Origin: Granulosicoccus sp036478565
GTDB taxonomy: Bacteria > Pseudomonadota > Gammaproteobacteria > Granulosicoccales > Granulosicoccaceae
DNA length: 64,000 nt
Direction of reading: 5' to 3'
Assembly: GCA_965224525.1 (NCBI GenBank)
Contig: OZ245050.1
Coordinates: forward strand, 4,092,001 to 4,156,000
Shown here: one piece after another, positions 1 to 9,330 of the stretch
Layout: every line of letters starts with the position of its first letter
Numbering within the stretch: the stretch's first letter is position 1
The notes under the pieces: model-generated
The model's input: only the letters and a program-made list of their open reading frames with translations
Told to the model about the DNA's origin: nothing
The model's database searches: none
Position numbers and translations under genes: made by a program

Positions 1-341
1 AAATCTGTAACCGGATTGCCGCTCACATCAACAACCGGCTCGCCTTCAGCGTCCCGCCGATCAACCTCGATTCTGGCATCACTTCGCAACATTGCGGCCG
101 TCAATAAACTCTCCCAACGGCCTCTGGCATAACTCAGCTTTGTCGCAGCCGACAGGCTTGTTGTGCGAGAAACACCCAGAGTGGCCTGCCCTCCAAACTG
201 CAAAACACCCTGCCAGCCCTGTGGTATCGACTTGGGCACGTCATAAGCCTGCGCCTTTGGCATTGTCAGAGGCGTGCACAGAACTGTCAACAGCATGCAA
301 ACGGCGGTTCGAGCAACAGATTGTGAAGCAGCAGTGGGCAT
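1..341 (-). CDS. DUF481-family outer-membrane protein, N-terminal part
   Basis: This reading frame starts at ATG 341 and runs off the left edge of the window, so only about 113 residues are visible. It opens with a signal peptide (a hydrophobic stretch followed by PKAQA just before YDVPKS). The mature part contains GWQGVLQFGG and LGVSRTTSLSAATKLSY, the glycine-rich alternating-strand pattern of DUF481 / YdiY-like salt-induced outer-membrane beta-barrels. Function is not established for the family beyond outer-membrane location. It lies 79 bases after metY on the same strand and could be the last gene of that run. The family call is by pattern recognition only; the C-terminal barrel cannot be inspected. 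Confidence 0.6.
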   Translation of the reverse strand, partial: MPTAASQSVARTAVCMLLTVLCTPLTMPKAQAYDVPKSIPQGWQGVLQFGGQATLGVSRTTSLSAATKLSYARGRWESLLTAAMLRSDARIEVDRRDAEGEPVVDVSGNPVTD

Positions 342-420
342 TGGATCTATATTGAATAGTGGGCAACTGCCCGTGAATCTCACCAAAGTGAATCAAACTT
401 CATACCAGCTGCCGAAATTT

Positions 421-1767
421 TCAGCCCAAAGCCTGATCAATGTCCCACAGGATATCGTCAATATGCTCAATACCAATAGACAAACGAATCAGGTCGGGCC
501 CGACGCCGGCAGCTATCTGCTGTTTTTCATCCAATTGGCGGTGTGTGGTTGATGCCGGGTGAATGACCAGCGATTTGGCATCGCCAATATTGGCAACATG
601 GCTCAGGAACTGTACATTTTCGATAAAGCGCTCCCCTGCGACCATGCCACCATCAATGCCAAAGCTCATCAACGAACTGCATCCCCTCGGCAAGTACTTT
701 TCCGCCAACTCCCGGTAGCGATTGCCCGCCAGCCCCGGGTAGTTGACCCAGGCAACTTTCGGGTGCGTCTCCAGGTGTTTTGCGACGGCCATGGCATTGT
801 TGCAATGGCGATCCATACGAACATGCAGCGATTCAAGGCCTTGCAAAAACTGAAAAGCATTGAATGGACTCATACTCGGCCCCATGGTCCGTAAATACTC
901 CATGCGAGCCTTCATCGTAAAGGCAAAATCCCCAAAGGTTTCGTAAAAACGAACACCGTGATAACCATCGGATGCATCGGTCATCTCCGGAAACTTTCCA
1001 TTGTCATAGGGAAACCGCCCAGACTCCACAATCAAGCCACCTATGGAAGTACCATGCCCGCCGATATACTTGGTCGCGGAATGAATGACGATGTCGGCAC
1101 CGAAATCAATCGGGTTACATAGATAGGGTGAAGGCACGGTGTTGTCAACCATCAACGGTATATCCTGCTCGTGCGCTATGGCGGCAACTGCTTCTATATC
1201 AAGTACATTAATGCCAGGATTACCCAGAGTTTCCGCGTATAAAAATCGCGTTTTCGGTGTAATCGCCCGCCGGAAATTCTCCGGGTCATCCGGGTTTACA
1301 AAGTGTGTGTTGATGCCAAGGCGGCGCAAATTTACATCCAGCAGCGCATAGCTACCGCCATACAGTGTGCTTGCAGCGACAATCTCATCACCCGCACTAC
1401 ACAACGTCAGCGTGGCAATCATCTGGGCTGACATACCCGATGCAACAGCGAGCGCGGCGCGGCCTTTTTCCAGCGCGGCCACACGCTCCTCAAGTACCGA
1501 GGTGGTCGGGTTTGACAGGCGCGAATACACATTGCCGAACGTCTGCAGATTGAACAAACTGGCTGCATGCTCTGCACTGTCAAACACGTATGAACTTGTC
1601 TGGTAAATCGGTGGCGCGCGAGAACCTGTCAATGGATCGGGTATTTGCCCGGCATGCAAGCACAATGTTTCCGGTGCGAAACGCCGGTCCCCGCCAAGAC
1701 CGACCGACTGCTGCCCCCGATCAGTCGATTCATTCTGACCCTCCCGCTCGTCAGCTTTCCCAGTCAT
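421..1767 (-). CDS. metY: O-acetylhomoserine sulfhydrylase (PLP enzyme)
   Basis: The product has 448 residues, slightly longer than the usual 420-430 because of an N-terminal tail of about 30 residues. It makes homocysteine (or methionine) directly from O-acetylhomoserine and sulfide (or methanethiol) in the cytoplasm. The family is recognised from ETLCLHAGQ near the N-terminus, YSRLSNPT, the phosphate-binding SGMSAQ region, VDNTVPSPYLCNP, and the PLP lysine in SATKYIGGHG. The C-terminal SIGIEHIDDILWDI is typical of the Cys/Met metabolism PLP family. It sits 22 bases downstream of the CoA-binding protein gene on the same strand, which suggests cotranscription. There is no room for a SAM riboswitch directly upstream. 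Confidence 0.93.
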   Translation of the reverse strand: MTGKADEREGQNESTDRGQQSVGLGGDRRFAPETLCLHAGQIPDPLTGSRAPPIYQTSSYVFDSAEHAASLFNLQTFGNVYSRLSNPTTSVLEERVAALEKGRAALAVASGMSAQMIATLTLCSAGDEIVAASTLYGGSYALLDVNLRRLGINTHFVNPDDPENFRRAITPKTRFLYAETLGNPGINVLDIEAVAAIAHEQDIPLMVDNTVPSPYLCNPIDFGADIVIHSATKYIGGHGTSIGGLIVESGRFPYDNGKFPEMTDASDGYHGVRFYETFGDFAFTMKARMEYLRTMGPSMSPFNAFQFLQGLESLHVRMDRHCNNAMAVAKHLETHPKVAWVNYPGLAGNRYRELAEKYLPRGCSSLMSFGIDGGMVAGERFIENVQFLSHVANIGDAKSLVIHPASTTHRQLDEKQQIAAGVGPDLIRLSIGIEHIDDILWDIDQALG

Positions 1768-1789
1768 GTCTGTTTACCACTTTGTGTGT

Positions 1790-2260
1790 TTACAAGTTGA
1801 CCTTGCGTGGCCGCCTTGACGTAATAATACCGGTATTCACGCCAGCCCAATTAAGGCCGCCAAACAGCCGAGCGTGTTCAATCTTGGTACAGCGGTCCAT
1901 GACTACCGTCAGACCCGCAGCCTCCGCGACTTCTCTGGCAGCATCGTTGACAACGCCCAGCTGCATCCATAAAACACGAGCCTTTACTGCAATGGCCTGT
2001 TCTGCCAAAGCTGGCATTTGCTCGCCACGTCGAAAGCAGTCGACCATATCGATCGGCAAAGGTACCTCAGCCAGTGAGGGGTATGAGGTACAGCCCAGTA
2101 TTTCTGTTTTGGTCGGGTTGACCGGTATGACGTTATATCCATGATCAAGCAAATACTTGCCGACGAAATAACTGGGTCGGTGCGGTTTGTCTGACAGACC
2201 CACCACCGCAATGGTTTTACAATCAGACAGGATTTGCCGCAAAGTTTCGATATCAGTCAT
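1790..2260 (-). CDS. CoA-binding domain protein (YccU type)
   Basis: The 156-residue product is a single Rossmann-like CoA-binding domain. It shows the N-terminal nucleotide-binding pattern IAVVGLSDKPHRPSY and the later IPVNPTKTEILG, VDCFRR and LWMQLGV motifs of YccU-like proteins. The exact role is unknown; these small cytosolic proteins bind CoA but lack the synthetase domains of succinyl-CoA synthetase. The start overlaps the end of the upstream TVP38-type gene by 8 bases, a sign of translational coupling, and metY follows 22 bases later. The family assignment is secure; the function is not. Confidence 0.85.
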   Translation of the reverse strand: MTDIETLRQILSDCKTIAVVGLSDKPHRPSYFVGKYLLDHGYNVIPVNPTKTEILGCTSYPSLAEVPLPIDMVDCFRRGEQMPALAEQAIAVKARVLWMQLGVVNDAAREVAEAAGLTVVMDRCTKIEHARLFGGLNWAGVNTGIITSRRPRKVNL

Positions 2261-2939
2261 CGCTGATCACCGGATTGCTCACTTGCATGTTTTGCAGAAC
2301 GGCCTGCGCGCGCTTGCTGATCAACCAGACCATCACACCCGTAGCCACCAGCCCAAGTCCGAGCAACACCCACCTGATCAAGCTACCCTCACCTGCTGCC
2401 TGCCCCAAAGAACCTACATAGATATACAAGGCAGATATTGGCATCAGGCTGAGTGCGGTTGCCAGCATATACGGTCCAAGTTTGATGTCAGTCACCGATA
2501 GCAGGTAATTCTGCAGTCCAAAGGGAAGCACCGGGCTCAACCTGAGCAGCGCAACCACTTTCCAGCCTTCTGCGTTGACTGCATTTTTCAGTACCCGAAA
2601 CTTGTCACTACCCTCTGCCACTTGAGCCACTCGGCTATAGGCAACGTGACGCCCCAGCAGAAAGGCCGCAGCTGACGACAATGTTGCACACGCGATGACC
2701 AATGGAAAACCCCAGCCCCCGTAAGCGATGCCAGCAGCCAGCGTCATGCCGCTGACCGGCACCATGAGAACAGTAATCAGAACATAAACCAGGACAAAAG
2801 CAAGTACCCCAAGCCACCCTAGATCCTGAATCCAGTTTCTGAAAGCATCCGTCAGCTCCCGTACGGGTACATATCGCGACAATGCAATCATTGCGGCCAA
2901 TCCAGCAATAGCCAGAAACAACAAGCGATATCTGCTCAT
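2253..2939 (-). CDS. TVP38/TMEM64-family (VTT domain) inner-membrane protein
   Basis: The 228-residue product has an N-terminal membrane anchor (LLFLAIAGLAAMIAL) and then a VTT/SNARE-associated domain. Diagnostic parts are VPVSGMTLAAGIAYG, the small-residue helix SSAAAFLLGRHVA, and LLRLSPVLPFGLQNYLLSVT, which match the DedA-like re-entrant architecture. Such proteins are proposed lipid scramblases or transporters of the inner membrane; the substrate cannot be read from sequence. It lies 43 bases after the flavin reductase gene and overlaps the CoA-binding gene by 8 bases, so it looks like a central member of one transcription unit. Confidence 0.85.
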   Translation of the reverse strand: MSRYRLLFLAIAGLAAMIALSRYVPVRELTDAFRNWIQDLGWLGVLAFVLVYVLITVLMVPVSGMTLAAGIAYGGWGFPLVIACATLSSAAAFLLGRHVAYSRVAQVAEGSDKFRVLKNAVNAEGWKVVALLRLSPVLPFGLQNYLLSVTDIKLGPYMLATALSLMPISALYIYVGSLGQAAGEGSLIRWVLLGLGLVATGVMVWLISKRAQAVLQNMQVSNPVISDD

Positions 2940-2982
2940 TTATGCAGCCTGACTGTAAAACCCGCCGGGTGAGCCACGTATG

Positions 2983-3591
2983 TCATGCGGGTCGATCAAT
3001 CGAAACGATATCGCCAGCGGTAATGTACTCACTTCCGCCCAGTCGGCCAATAGCATCCAGCTTGTCGGCCAGTACCTTGAGTCGCCCTTTGGCATCCTTG
3101 CCACACACGGCATCATCAAGATACAAGTGCTCCAGCTCGGCAAACACGATGGCTTGCTGGCCAATCATTTTTATCTCACTCAAGCGACATGCATAGGCCA
3201 CGCGACAATCATTCAATCGAGGCAATGCGCTGCCCGGCATCGGTACCAAATCTAGATCCAGGCTATCGAGTTCGGAAACCCCACGGGCAAGCGTGGCCGA
3301 AGTGGCTGTCACTTTAGCCGCCATTTCACGGTGTGCGATATGCACAATGAACTGTTTACGTTGCTCGATGTTGTATCGAGTGTCCTTGATCTCTCCGCCG
3401 GGTTTCACCCCGATGGACAGCATGACCATCGGCGGCGCGCTGGATATGGCGTTGAAATAAGAAAAAGGTGCCAAATTGAAACTGCTGTCATCGTTTTCGC
3501 TCAGAACCCAGGCAACCGGGCGTGGAACGATAGTCTGCGTCATGGTCGCGTAAACCTGCGCAGGGGCAAGCGTGGATAGGTCGAGGTGCAA
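2983..3591 (-). CDS. Flavin reductase-like FMN-binding protein
   Basis: The 202-residue product is a split-barrel FMN-binding domain protein. The pattern TIVPRPVAWVLS near the N-terminus, LAPFSYFNAISSAPPMVMLSI, and TRYNIEQRKQFIVHIA is typical of the flavin_reduct family. It probably binds FMN and acts in NAD(P)H-dependent reduction; the partner is unknown. The start codon is TTG: AGGAG lies 8 bases upstream and no ATG is better placed. It is the first gene of the minus-strand run leading to metY. Confidence 0.85.
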   Translation of the reverse strand: MHLDLSTLAPAQVYATMTQTIVPRPVAWVLSENDDSSFNLAPFSYFNAISSAPPMVMLSIGVKPGGEIKDTRYNIEQRKQFIVHIAHREMAAKVTATSATLARGVSELDSLDLDLVPMPGSALPRLNDCRVAYACRLSEIKMIGQQAIVFAELEHLYLDDAVCGKDAKGRLKVLADKLDAIGRLGGSEYITAGDIVSIDRPA

Positions 3592-3897
3592 AGTACTGTC
3601 TCCTGTGAGAATCGTTTAAACCGGTGGTTGTGCGCCGCAGAAATAGCGTCATTCTGCCTTAGTGCGTACAGTACTGATTACGGGGCCGTATAAGCGACAC
3701 TATACTTAACTTGAATTGTTCATGAAAATACCAGGTTCTCACTTGTACCTTGCTCCCACGACCAATCCGGGATTCACAGCGCACGCCAGCATCCAAAATG
3801 CCAGATTCTCACGTACCTGACTTTCAACTAGTATCTGACTGTCTGCGCGGCAGAAATAATTCTTGCTTGAAGCGAGTCGCCGCTAGAGCGAGCGACA
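3592..3897. other. Divergent intergenic region with an imperfect direct repeat
   Basis: This gap of about 306 bases separates the divergent flavin reductase and Nudix genes, so it should hold both promoters. It contains two similar segments, near 3729-3751 and 3799-3821, both reading roughly CCAG-TTCTCAC-GTACC. No coding potential or RNA gene was seen. Confidence 0.5.
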
Positions 3898-4539
3898 ATG
3901 CCCGATAAGCTGACAACCACCGTGACCAGTGACGAAGGATTACACCGGGATTCCGATGTGCCACTGGGCGATGAGATCGTCGGACACTATTCAGGTAGCA
4001 GCAACATGCGTCGGGCTGCGGTACTCATTCCCTTGATCAGACAATCCGGCGACTGGCACATCCTTTATATCCGTCGTGCCAGCAATGAGAACGATCGACA
4101 CAGTGGCCAGGTAGCCTTTCCCGGCGGAGGCTCTGATGCGGAAGACAATTCGCCAGAAGCTACCGCGCTACGCGAAACCCGGGAAGAAATTGGCATAGCT
4201 GCAAATCGTATCAGCCTGCTTGGGCAGCTATCACCCTACACCACAATCAGTGATTTCCATGTCACGCCTGTTGTTGGCGTTGTTGAATGGCCAACGAATC
4301 TGACACTTGCGCCACTTGAAGTGGCACGCGCCTTCCTGATCCCGCTGGAATGGTTGCGCCAGCGCGGCAATTTCTCGTTAAGGGCAAGACAGGACATGGA
4401 TCCGACCAGCGCCAAACGACACCCGATAATTGTATTTGAACCTTACGACGGGGAAACACTCTGGGGCGCCAGCGCCAGAATGACAGTCAACTTCATACGT
4501 TCGCTGGACAGGGGAGAAATTGTATTGCCTGCTGCTTAA
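3898..4539 (+). CDS. CoA pyrophosphatase-type Nudix hydrolase
   Basis: The 213-residue product is a Nudix hydrolase resembling NudL-type CoA diphosphatases, which cut CoA and its derivatives to 4'-phosphopantetheine and adenosine 3',5'-bisphosphate. The Nudix box is at about residues 79-101, with GGGSDAED followed by TALRETREEIGIA. The metal-binding REXXEE core is intact, although the first conserved glutamate of the box is replaced (asparagine in the simplest alignment). The pattern RRASNENDRHSGQVAFPGG just before the box is typical of the CoA subfamily. The ATG at 3898 has only a weak upstream purine tract. It is convergent with the beta-helix gene, 12 bases away. Confidence 0.88.
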   Translation: MPDKLTTTVTSDEGLHRDSDVPLGDEIVGHYSGSSNMRRAAVLIPLIRQSGDWHILYIRRASNENDRHSGQVAFPGGGSDAEDNSPEATALRETREEIGIAANRISLLGQLSPYTTISDFHVTPVVGVVEWPTNLTLAPLEVARAFLIPLEWLRQRGNFSLRARQDMDPTSAKRHPIIVFEPYDGETLWGASARMTVNFIRSLDRGEIVLPAA

Positions 4540-4551
4540 CCCAAAGGTGAA

Positions 4552-5544
4552 TCAGTGTTTGAAAATTCTGGCACTCAAGCGTGCCTCAAAATGATTGTCG
4601 CGAACCCGCAGCCGATCACATGACTCACTATCCCACCAGCCGTTTCTGACCCCACCAGCATTTCGCCAATCCACTTCATTTTGAATAATACGAATACTGC
4701 TGCAGTTTTCCGCATATTGATTCCAGACATAGATACCGACATTCGACCAGGGTAGCGCTCGTTGATAAACACGGTTTGCAATGACATCGATGTGCGTACC
4801 GGAGGCAACACCTATACCTGCCTGCCCGGGATTGACCAGCGTGTTGTAGGCAACCAATTGCCAGGCACCACCGCCATCACCAACCATAATGCCCGAACCC
4901 GATTTTGAACTACCGCCGTTACGCAGCCGATTGTAGGTAACCCGTATTGGACTTTGGGCAGTGCCGCTGGACTGGTACACATTGATCAAGTCCTCCGAAA
5001 CAGTGTTGCCCAATCGATTCGAGCCCCGATTACGGGTAATTCGGTTGCCAGGTCCGGTCACCTTGTCAAACTGCACCATATTGCGACCAGCATTGACAAA
5101 TTTGTTGCGGCTCACCAAAACATGCTGGCTTTCCAGGACATGAACGCCGCTGCCCACATTAATCATGCTGTTGAGGACCACCTTGAGACCATCAACCTCA
5201 TAAGCATCTATGGCCTGCTCACGGCACGGCCCCAGACGGCTGTTGATTATTCGGATATTGACGGAATTCTGAATGACAATACAGGGGCCGTCTGGATTCG
5301 AGATACGAAGGTTCCGGTATACCTTGTTGCGCTCTCCCTGAATTAACAACGGCTCGGAGCGCTCCAGCCTGCCAGCATGACCGACTCTGGAAGTGTTTCC
5401 CGGGCCAGCAGCGAAAGCTACACCAATGGGTATCAATACAATTGCAAGGAACAATACCTGCAAACTAGCCTGCGCAACCAAAGTGCTTACAGCTGCGACA
5501 AAGCCTCGAAATCTGTTCGACCGTACTGAGAAATATATGGACAT
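4552..5544 (-). CDS. Secreted right-handed parallel beta-helix protein
   Basis: The product has about 330 residues. A signal/anchor segment is followed by GVAFAAGPGN, where cleavage is likely. The rest is a ladder of short repeats with N-x-(I/V) turns (NLRISNPDG, NSRLGPC, NKFVNAGRN, NRVYQRALP, NEVDWRNAGG), typical of pectate-lyase-like beta-helices. No catalytic signature was recognised, so carbohydrate binding or cleavage outside the membrane is only an inference. ATG at 5544 is preferred over a TTG at 5553, because AGAGG lies 9 bases before the ATG and abuts the TTG. Paired cysteines suggest a periplasmic or extracellular fold. Confidence 0.75.
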   Translation of the reverse strand: MSIYFSVRSNRFRGFVAAVSTLVAQASLQVLFLAIVLIPIGVAFAAGPGNTSRVGHAGRLERSEPLLIQGERNKVYRNLRISNPDGPCIVIQNSVNIRIINSRLGPCREQAIDAYEVDGLKVVLNSMINVGSGVHVLESQHVLVSRNKFVNAGRNMVQFDKVTGPGNRITRNRGSNRLGNTVSEDLINVYQSSGTAQSPIRVTYNRLRNGGSSKSGSGIMVGDGGGAWQLVAYNTLVNPGQAGIGVASGTHIDVIANRVYQRALPWSNVGIYVWNQYAENCSSIRIIQNEVDWRNAGGVRNGWWDSESCDRLRVRDNHFEARLSARIFKH

Positions 5545-5669
5545 GGAAACCAACCTCTGCTGCGACTAACAGGCGTACCAACTGATTCAGAAAGATTGCT
5601 CAAGCGTGTGCAGGCACATAGAGTGTTCGTATATACAACCAACTGTCAAGCAGTTAAATACACCTGACA

Positions 5670-6842
5670 TTACACTGCCAACGCCGCAACTGCTTCCCGC
5701 ATTCGGCGCACGCCTTCCTCCAGCACACTACGAGGGCAAGCGAAATTCAGACGAATAAAACCTGGCTCACCGAATTGCTCGCCACTGGACAATCCAATGC
5801 CGTGCTGCTCAAAGAACTCCTGCACATTGTTCAACCTTAAAGCACGGGCATCAATCCAGGCAAGGTAGGTGGCTTGCAAGGGCTGCAGCGTCAATCCATC
5901 TATATTCGCCAGATTATCTGCAAGCCAGGCGTAGTTGCCAGCCAGGTAGTCCAGTAGCTCACTACGCCACTGCCCGCCATCTCGATAAGCCGCCTCTGTT
6001 GCAGCATAAGCCAATGGTGGCACCATTGACACACTGGCGTAACACGTTTTCTGGAAGCGTTTCCGCATGCTCTCATCACTAATGATTGCAAACGAGCAAT
6101 TCAGTCCGGCTATATTCCAGGTCTTGCTGCCACTCATCAATGTCACGATACGATGCGCCTGCTCAGGACAGGCAACTGCCGTCGGCATATGTTGCACACG
6201 CTTGTCGAGCACAAGATCACAATGTATTTCATCGGAAACCATGATCATGTCCCGCTTTTCACATAGAGCGGCAACTTGTCGCAACTCATCGCGCGTAAAT
6301 ACGGTGCCAACCGGATTGTGTGGCGAACACATCAGCAACATTCGCGTACGTGTCGTGCAGGCTGCCGCCATCGCTGTCAGGTCATATGTCCAACGTCCGT
6401 CAACCACATGCAGCGGTACGCGTAACAGTGTTTGCGTTGCTTCATCATGGCATTCGAAAAAATGATGATAAATTGGTGGATTAACCATCACTTCATCACC
6501 TGCCCCGCACCAGGCTCGGCAACTTGCGCTCAAGCCAACAACCACGCCCGGCAACCAGACGATCCATTCTGGCTGGACTGACCAGTCATATTCACGCTGG
6601 AGATGGTCGATGACCGAGCTGGTCAACTCTTCCGGCGCCATGGTATAGCCATAGACCGGATGCTCCAGACGCCGGCTCAGCGCCTCCTGTATGGGCGGTG
6701 CAACTGCAAAATCCATATCAGCAACCCAGAATGGCAGAACATCGGCATCTTTGTAGCGGTCCCATTTCAGGCTGTTGCTTCCCAGCCGGGATATTGGCGT
6801 ATCAAAATCAACAGGGCCATGCTTGGCATGTGTCGTTGTCAT
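5670..6842 (-). CDS. patB: PatB/MalY-type C-S lyase (cystathionine beta-lyase)
   Basis: The product has 390 residues, the normal length for MalY/PatB class I/II aminotransferase-fold beta-lyases. These release thiols or homocysteine, ammonia and pyruvate from cystathionine and S-alkyl cysteines. Landmarks are FDTPISRLGSNSLKWD, LPFWVADMDF, YGYTMAPEEL, PPIYHHFF, CSPHNPVGTVF, VSDEIHCDLV and the PLP lysine in SGSKTWNIAGL. ATG 6842 is chosen because GGAAG stands 9 bases upstream; the frame is open further but without a ribosome-binding site. It diverges from dodecin. With metY in the same window, it adds a second sulfur amino acid enzyme. Confidence 0.9.
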   Translation of the reverse strand: MTTTHAKHGPVDFDTPISRLGSNSLKWDRYKDADVLPFWVADMDFAVAPPIQEALSRRLEHPVYGYTMAPEELTSSVIDHLQREYDWSVQPEWIVWLPGVVVGLSASCRAWCGAGDEVMVNPPIYHHFFECHDEATQTLLRVPLHVVDGRWTYDLTAMAAACTTRTRMLLMCSPHNPVGTVFTRDELRQVAALCEKRDMIMVSDEIHCDLVLDKRVQHMPTAVACPEQAHRIVTLMSGSKTWNIAGLNCSFAIISDESMRKRFQKTCYASVSMVPPLAYAATEAAYRDGGQWRSELLDYLAGNYAWLADNLANIDGLTLQPLQATYLAWIDARALRLNNVQEFFEQHGIGLSSGEQFGEPGFIRLNFACPRSVLEEGVRRMREAVAALAV

Positions 6843-6968
6843 CGAATATAACTTCCTTCTGTTTGGCAATCGGCTTGCCAGCGCAAGCGACTGTACATTA
6901 TGAGCACTTGTTTGTATGGTTGTCAGCTCATTAAGCCCCATACAAAACGGCACTACAGGAGCAACTTC

Positions 6969-7172
6969 ATGTCAGTAGCAAAAGTTACCGAAATCATCGC
7001 CTCATCCAGCAAGAGCTTCGACGATGCTATCGAACAGGGCATTCAACGGGCGGATAAAACCCTGAAAAACATCAAGAGTGCCTGGGTCAAGGAACAAAAA
7101 GTCATGGTCACTGATGGCAAGGTAACCGAATACCGAGTCACCATGAAAGTATCGTTTGTCTTGAAGGACTAA
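6969..7172 (+). CDS. Dodecin (flavin-binding small protein)
   Basis: The product has 67 residues, exactly the dodecin size. It starts VAKVTEIIASSSKSFDDAI and ends in a WVKEQKV...YRVTMKVSFVL strand pair, matching the dodecin beta-alpha-beta-beta fold that assembles into hollow dodecamers storing riboflavin or FMN in the cytoplasm. The start is fixed by AGGAG 6 bases before ATG 6969. It is transcribed away from patB. Confidence 0.92.
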   Translation: MSVAKVTEIIASSSKSFDDAIEQGIQRADKTLKNIKSAWVKEQKVMVTDGKVTEYRVTMKVSFVLKD

Positions 7173-7231
7173 GCTATTCCGCTTGTAGAACACACACATC
7201 AGTGCCTGTCCCAAGCAACTATCCGACGCAG

Positions 7232-7519
7232 TCAGGTATTGGTGTGGCTTATAGCCAGCGAAGTAAACAGTGGAAAACCGAACACGACGCTCAGACACAC
7301 CAACAGAAAATCGAACCATTGCTGCCTCGGCGGGGTCGGCACTCTGAACAAAAGCAAAGCCAGAACTGCGGCAATTGATGCCAGCAACAGCCTTAGAATA
7401 AATACATCAACAGGTGACGTCGCTGATACAGCTATGCGGGTTAACGGCAAGGTGAGCCCAAACGCGACCATTCCCAACGCACCTGGTAAGAATCCATATT
7501 GTGGCATTACAGGTGACAT
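7232..7519 (-). pseudogene. Truncated EamA/DMT-family transporter remnant
   Basis: The frame from ATG 7519 encodes only about 95 residues. It starts like an EamA drug/metabolite exporter (GALGMVAFGLTLPLTRIAV, then VFILRLLLASIAAVLALLLF and the next membrane helix) and stops after roughly three of the usual ten helices. Downstream sequence to 7175 keeps a faint trace in another frame but no further helices, and the rest of the gene is absent. It lies between dodecin and the ABC-F gene. A real short protein is possible but unlikely. Confidence 0.65.
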
Positions 7520-7719
7520 CCGAAGAGATTCGGTATTGTTACACACGAGCCGTAACGGCTCCAGACAAGGATCGGCGGCCCTATTTGGTCCTTCCTGTTG
7601 GCGAAACCTGCTGGCTGAATCAGGCAAGCCATCAAGCCGTGCCCGGGTACGATCAGCACACTGAGCTCGATAACCCGATACACTAGCTGGTTTTCCGCAA
7701 TCATCAGTTTTTCAAGCCC

Positions 7720-9312
7720 GTGATATCCACAGCAAATCTCACTATCCAGTTCGGCGCCAAACCTCTGTTTGAGAATGTATCGATCAAATTTGGTGACGGC
7801 AATCGTTATGGCCTGATCGGTGCCAACGGCAGCGGTAAGTCGACGTTCATGAAGATCCTCGGCGGCGACCTGGAGGCTTCCTCGGGTACGGTGACCCTGC
7901 TACCCAACACACGCATGGCCATGCTGAAGCAGGATCAGTTTGGCTTCGAGGATTTCACAGTCCTCGATACCGTCATCATGGGCCATCAGGAACTCTGGAC
8001 TGTCAAGGAAGAACGCGACCGTATCTACTCAATGCCTGAAATGAGTGAGGACGATGGCATGCGTGTTGCCGAGCTTGAAGTGGAGTTCGCTGAAATGGAC
8101 GGGTACTCAGCCGAGGCACGCGCTGGCGAACTGTTGCTCGGCGCGGCTATCCCGCTTGAGCAACACACGATAAAGATGAGTGAAGTTGCACCGGGCGACA
8201 AACTGCGGGTTTTGCTGGCACAGGCTTTGTTTGCCGACCCAGACTTGCTGCTACTGGATGAGCCCACCAATAACCTTGATATCAACACGATTCGTTGGCT
8301 GGAAGATGTACTGAACGAACGCAACAGCACCATGATCATCATCTCGCATGACCGTCACTTTCTGAACAGTGTCTGCACACATACGGCTGACGTGGACTAC
8401 GGTGAGATTCGCCTGTTCCCCGGCAACTATGATGATTTCATGTTGGCCTCTACGCAGGCGAAAGAGCGCCAGTACGCCGACAATGCAAAGAAAAAGGCAC
8501 AGGTAGCAGAATTGCAGGCTTTCGTACAGCGATTCAAGGCCAATAAATCCAAAGCCAGACAGGCGACGTCACGGCAAAAACAAATCGATAAACTGCAAAT
8601 CGAGAAAATCAAACCTTCAAGTCGCCAGAATCCCTTTATCCGCTTCGAGCTGGAAAAGAAGTTGTTTCGCAATGCCGCAGAACTGCAGGAAGTCACCGGC
8701 GCCTACGGTGACACCATTGTGATCAACAAGCTGGATATCATGATTGAGGCAGGTGACAAGGTTGCGGTGATCGGACCCAACGGTATCGGCAAGACAACCT
8801 TTATCAAACTGCTTGCCAATGAGCTGCAACCCAAAGATGGCACGGTCAAGTGGGCCGAGAATGCAAAAATAGGCTATTTTGCACAGGATCATGCCAACGA
8901 TTTCTCATCCGACATGAGTATTTTCGACTGGATGAGTCAGTGGGGCAATGAGTCACATGATGAACAACAGATTCGCGGCATTCTCGGACGCCTGCTATTC
9001 AATAAGGATGATATCAGCAAGCCGGTCAATGTCGTATCAGGTGGTGAACAGGGTCGGCTGTCTTTCGGCAAGCTGATGCTGCAATCACCTAATGTCATGC
9101 TGCTGGATGAGCCGACCAACCATCTCGATATGGAATCTATCGAGTCACTGAATCTAGCGGTTGACCTTTACCCCGGAACGGTTATCTTTGTCAGCCATGA
9201 TCGGGAATTCGTCAGCTCACTGGCCACTCGAATTATTGAGCTAAACGAGAGCGGACACACCAGTTACCAGGGCAACTATGAGGACTACCTGGAAAGCCAG
9301 GGCGTCGTTTAG
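7720..9312 (+). CDS. ybiT: ABC-F family ATPase, YbiT type
   Basis: The product has 530 residues, the same length as E. coli YbiT, and is recognisable along its whole length. It has two ABC domains: Walker A GANGSGKST (about residue 35) and GPNGIGKTT (about residue 350), and signature/Walker B segments ending LLLLDEPTNNLD and VMLLDEPTNHLD. A charged linker carries KSKARQATSRQKQIDKL, which interacts with the ribosome in ABC-F proteins. There are no membrane segments; the role is translation-related in the cytoplasm. The start is GTG 7720, in register with the family N-terminus (STANLTIQFG). Confidence 0.93.
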   Translation: MISTANLTIQFGAKPLFENVSIKFGDGNRYGLIGANGSGKSTFMKILGGDLEASSGTVTLLPNTRMAMLKQDQFGFEDFTVLDTVIMGHQELWTVKEERDRIYSMPEMSEDDGMRVAELEVEFAEMDGYSAEARAGELLLGAAIPLEQHTIKMSEVAPGDKLRVLLAQALFADPDLLLLDEPTNNLDINTIRWLEDVLNERNSTMIIISHDRHFLNSVCTHTADVDYGEIRLFPGNYDDFMLASTQAKERQYADNAKKKAQVAELQAFVQRFKANKSKARQATSRQKQIDKLQIEKIKPSSRQNPFIRFELEKKLFRNAAELQEVTGAYGDTIVINKLDIMIEAGDKVAVIGPNGIGKTTFIKLLANELQPKDGTVKWAENAKIGYFAQDHANDFSSDMSIFDWMSQWGNESHDEQQIRGILGRLLFNKDDISKPVNVVSGGEQGRLSFGKLMLQSPNVMLLDEPTNHLDMESIESLNLAVDLYPGTVIFVSHDREFVSSLATRIIELNESGHTSYQGNYEDYLESQGVV

Positions 9313-9330
9313 CCAGAACGATTCAGCCTG

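Noticed and set aside
1768..1789. SAM riboswitch expected before metY
   Set aside because: Only 22 bases separate metY from the upstream gene, and no riboswitch fold is possible there.
1590..2144. Plus-strand frame across metY and the CoA-binding gene
   Set aside because: It is antisense to two well-recognised genes, and its sequence has no family features.
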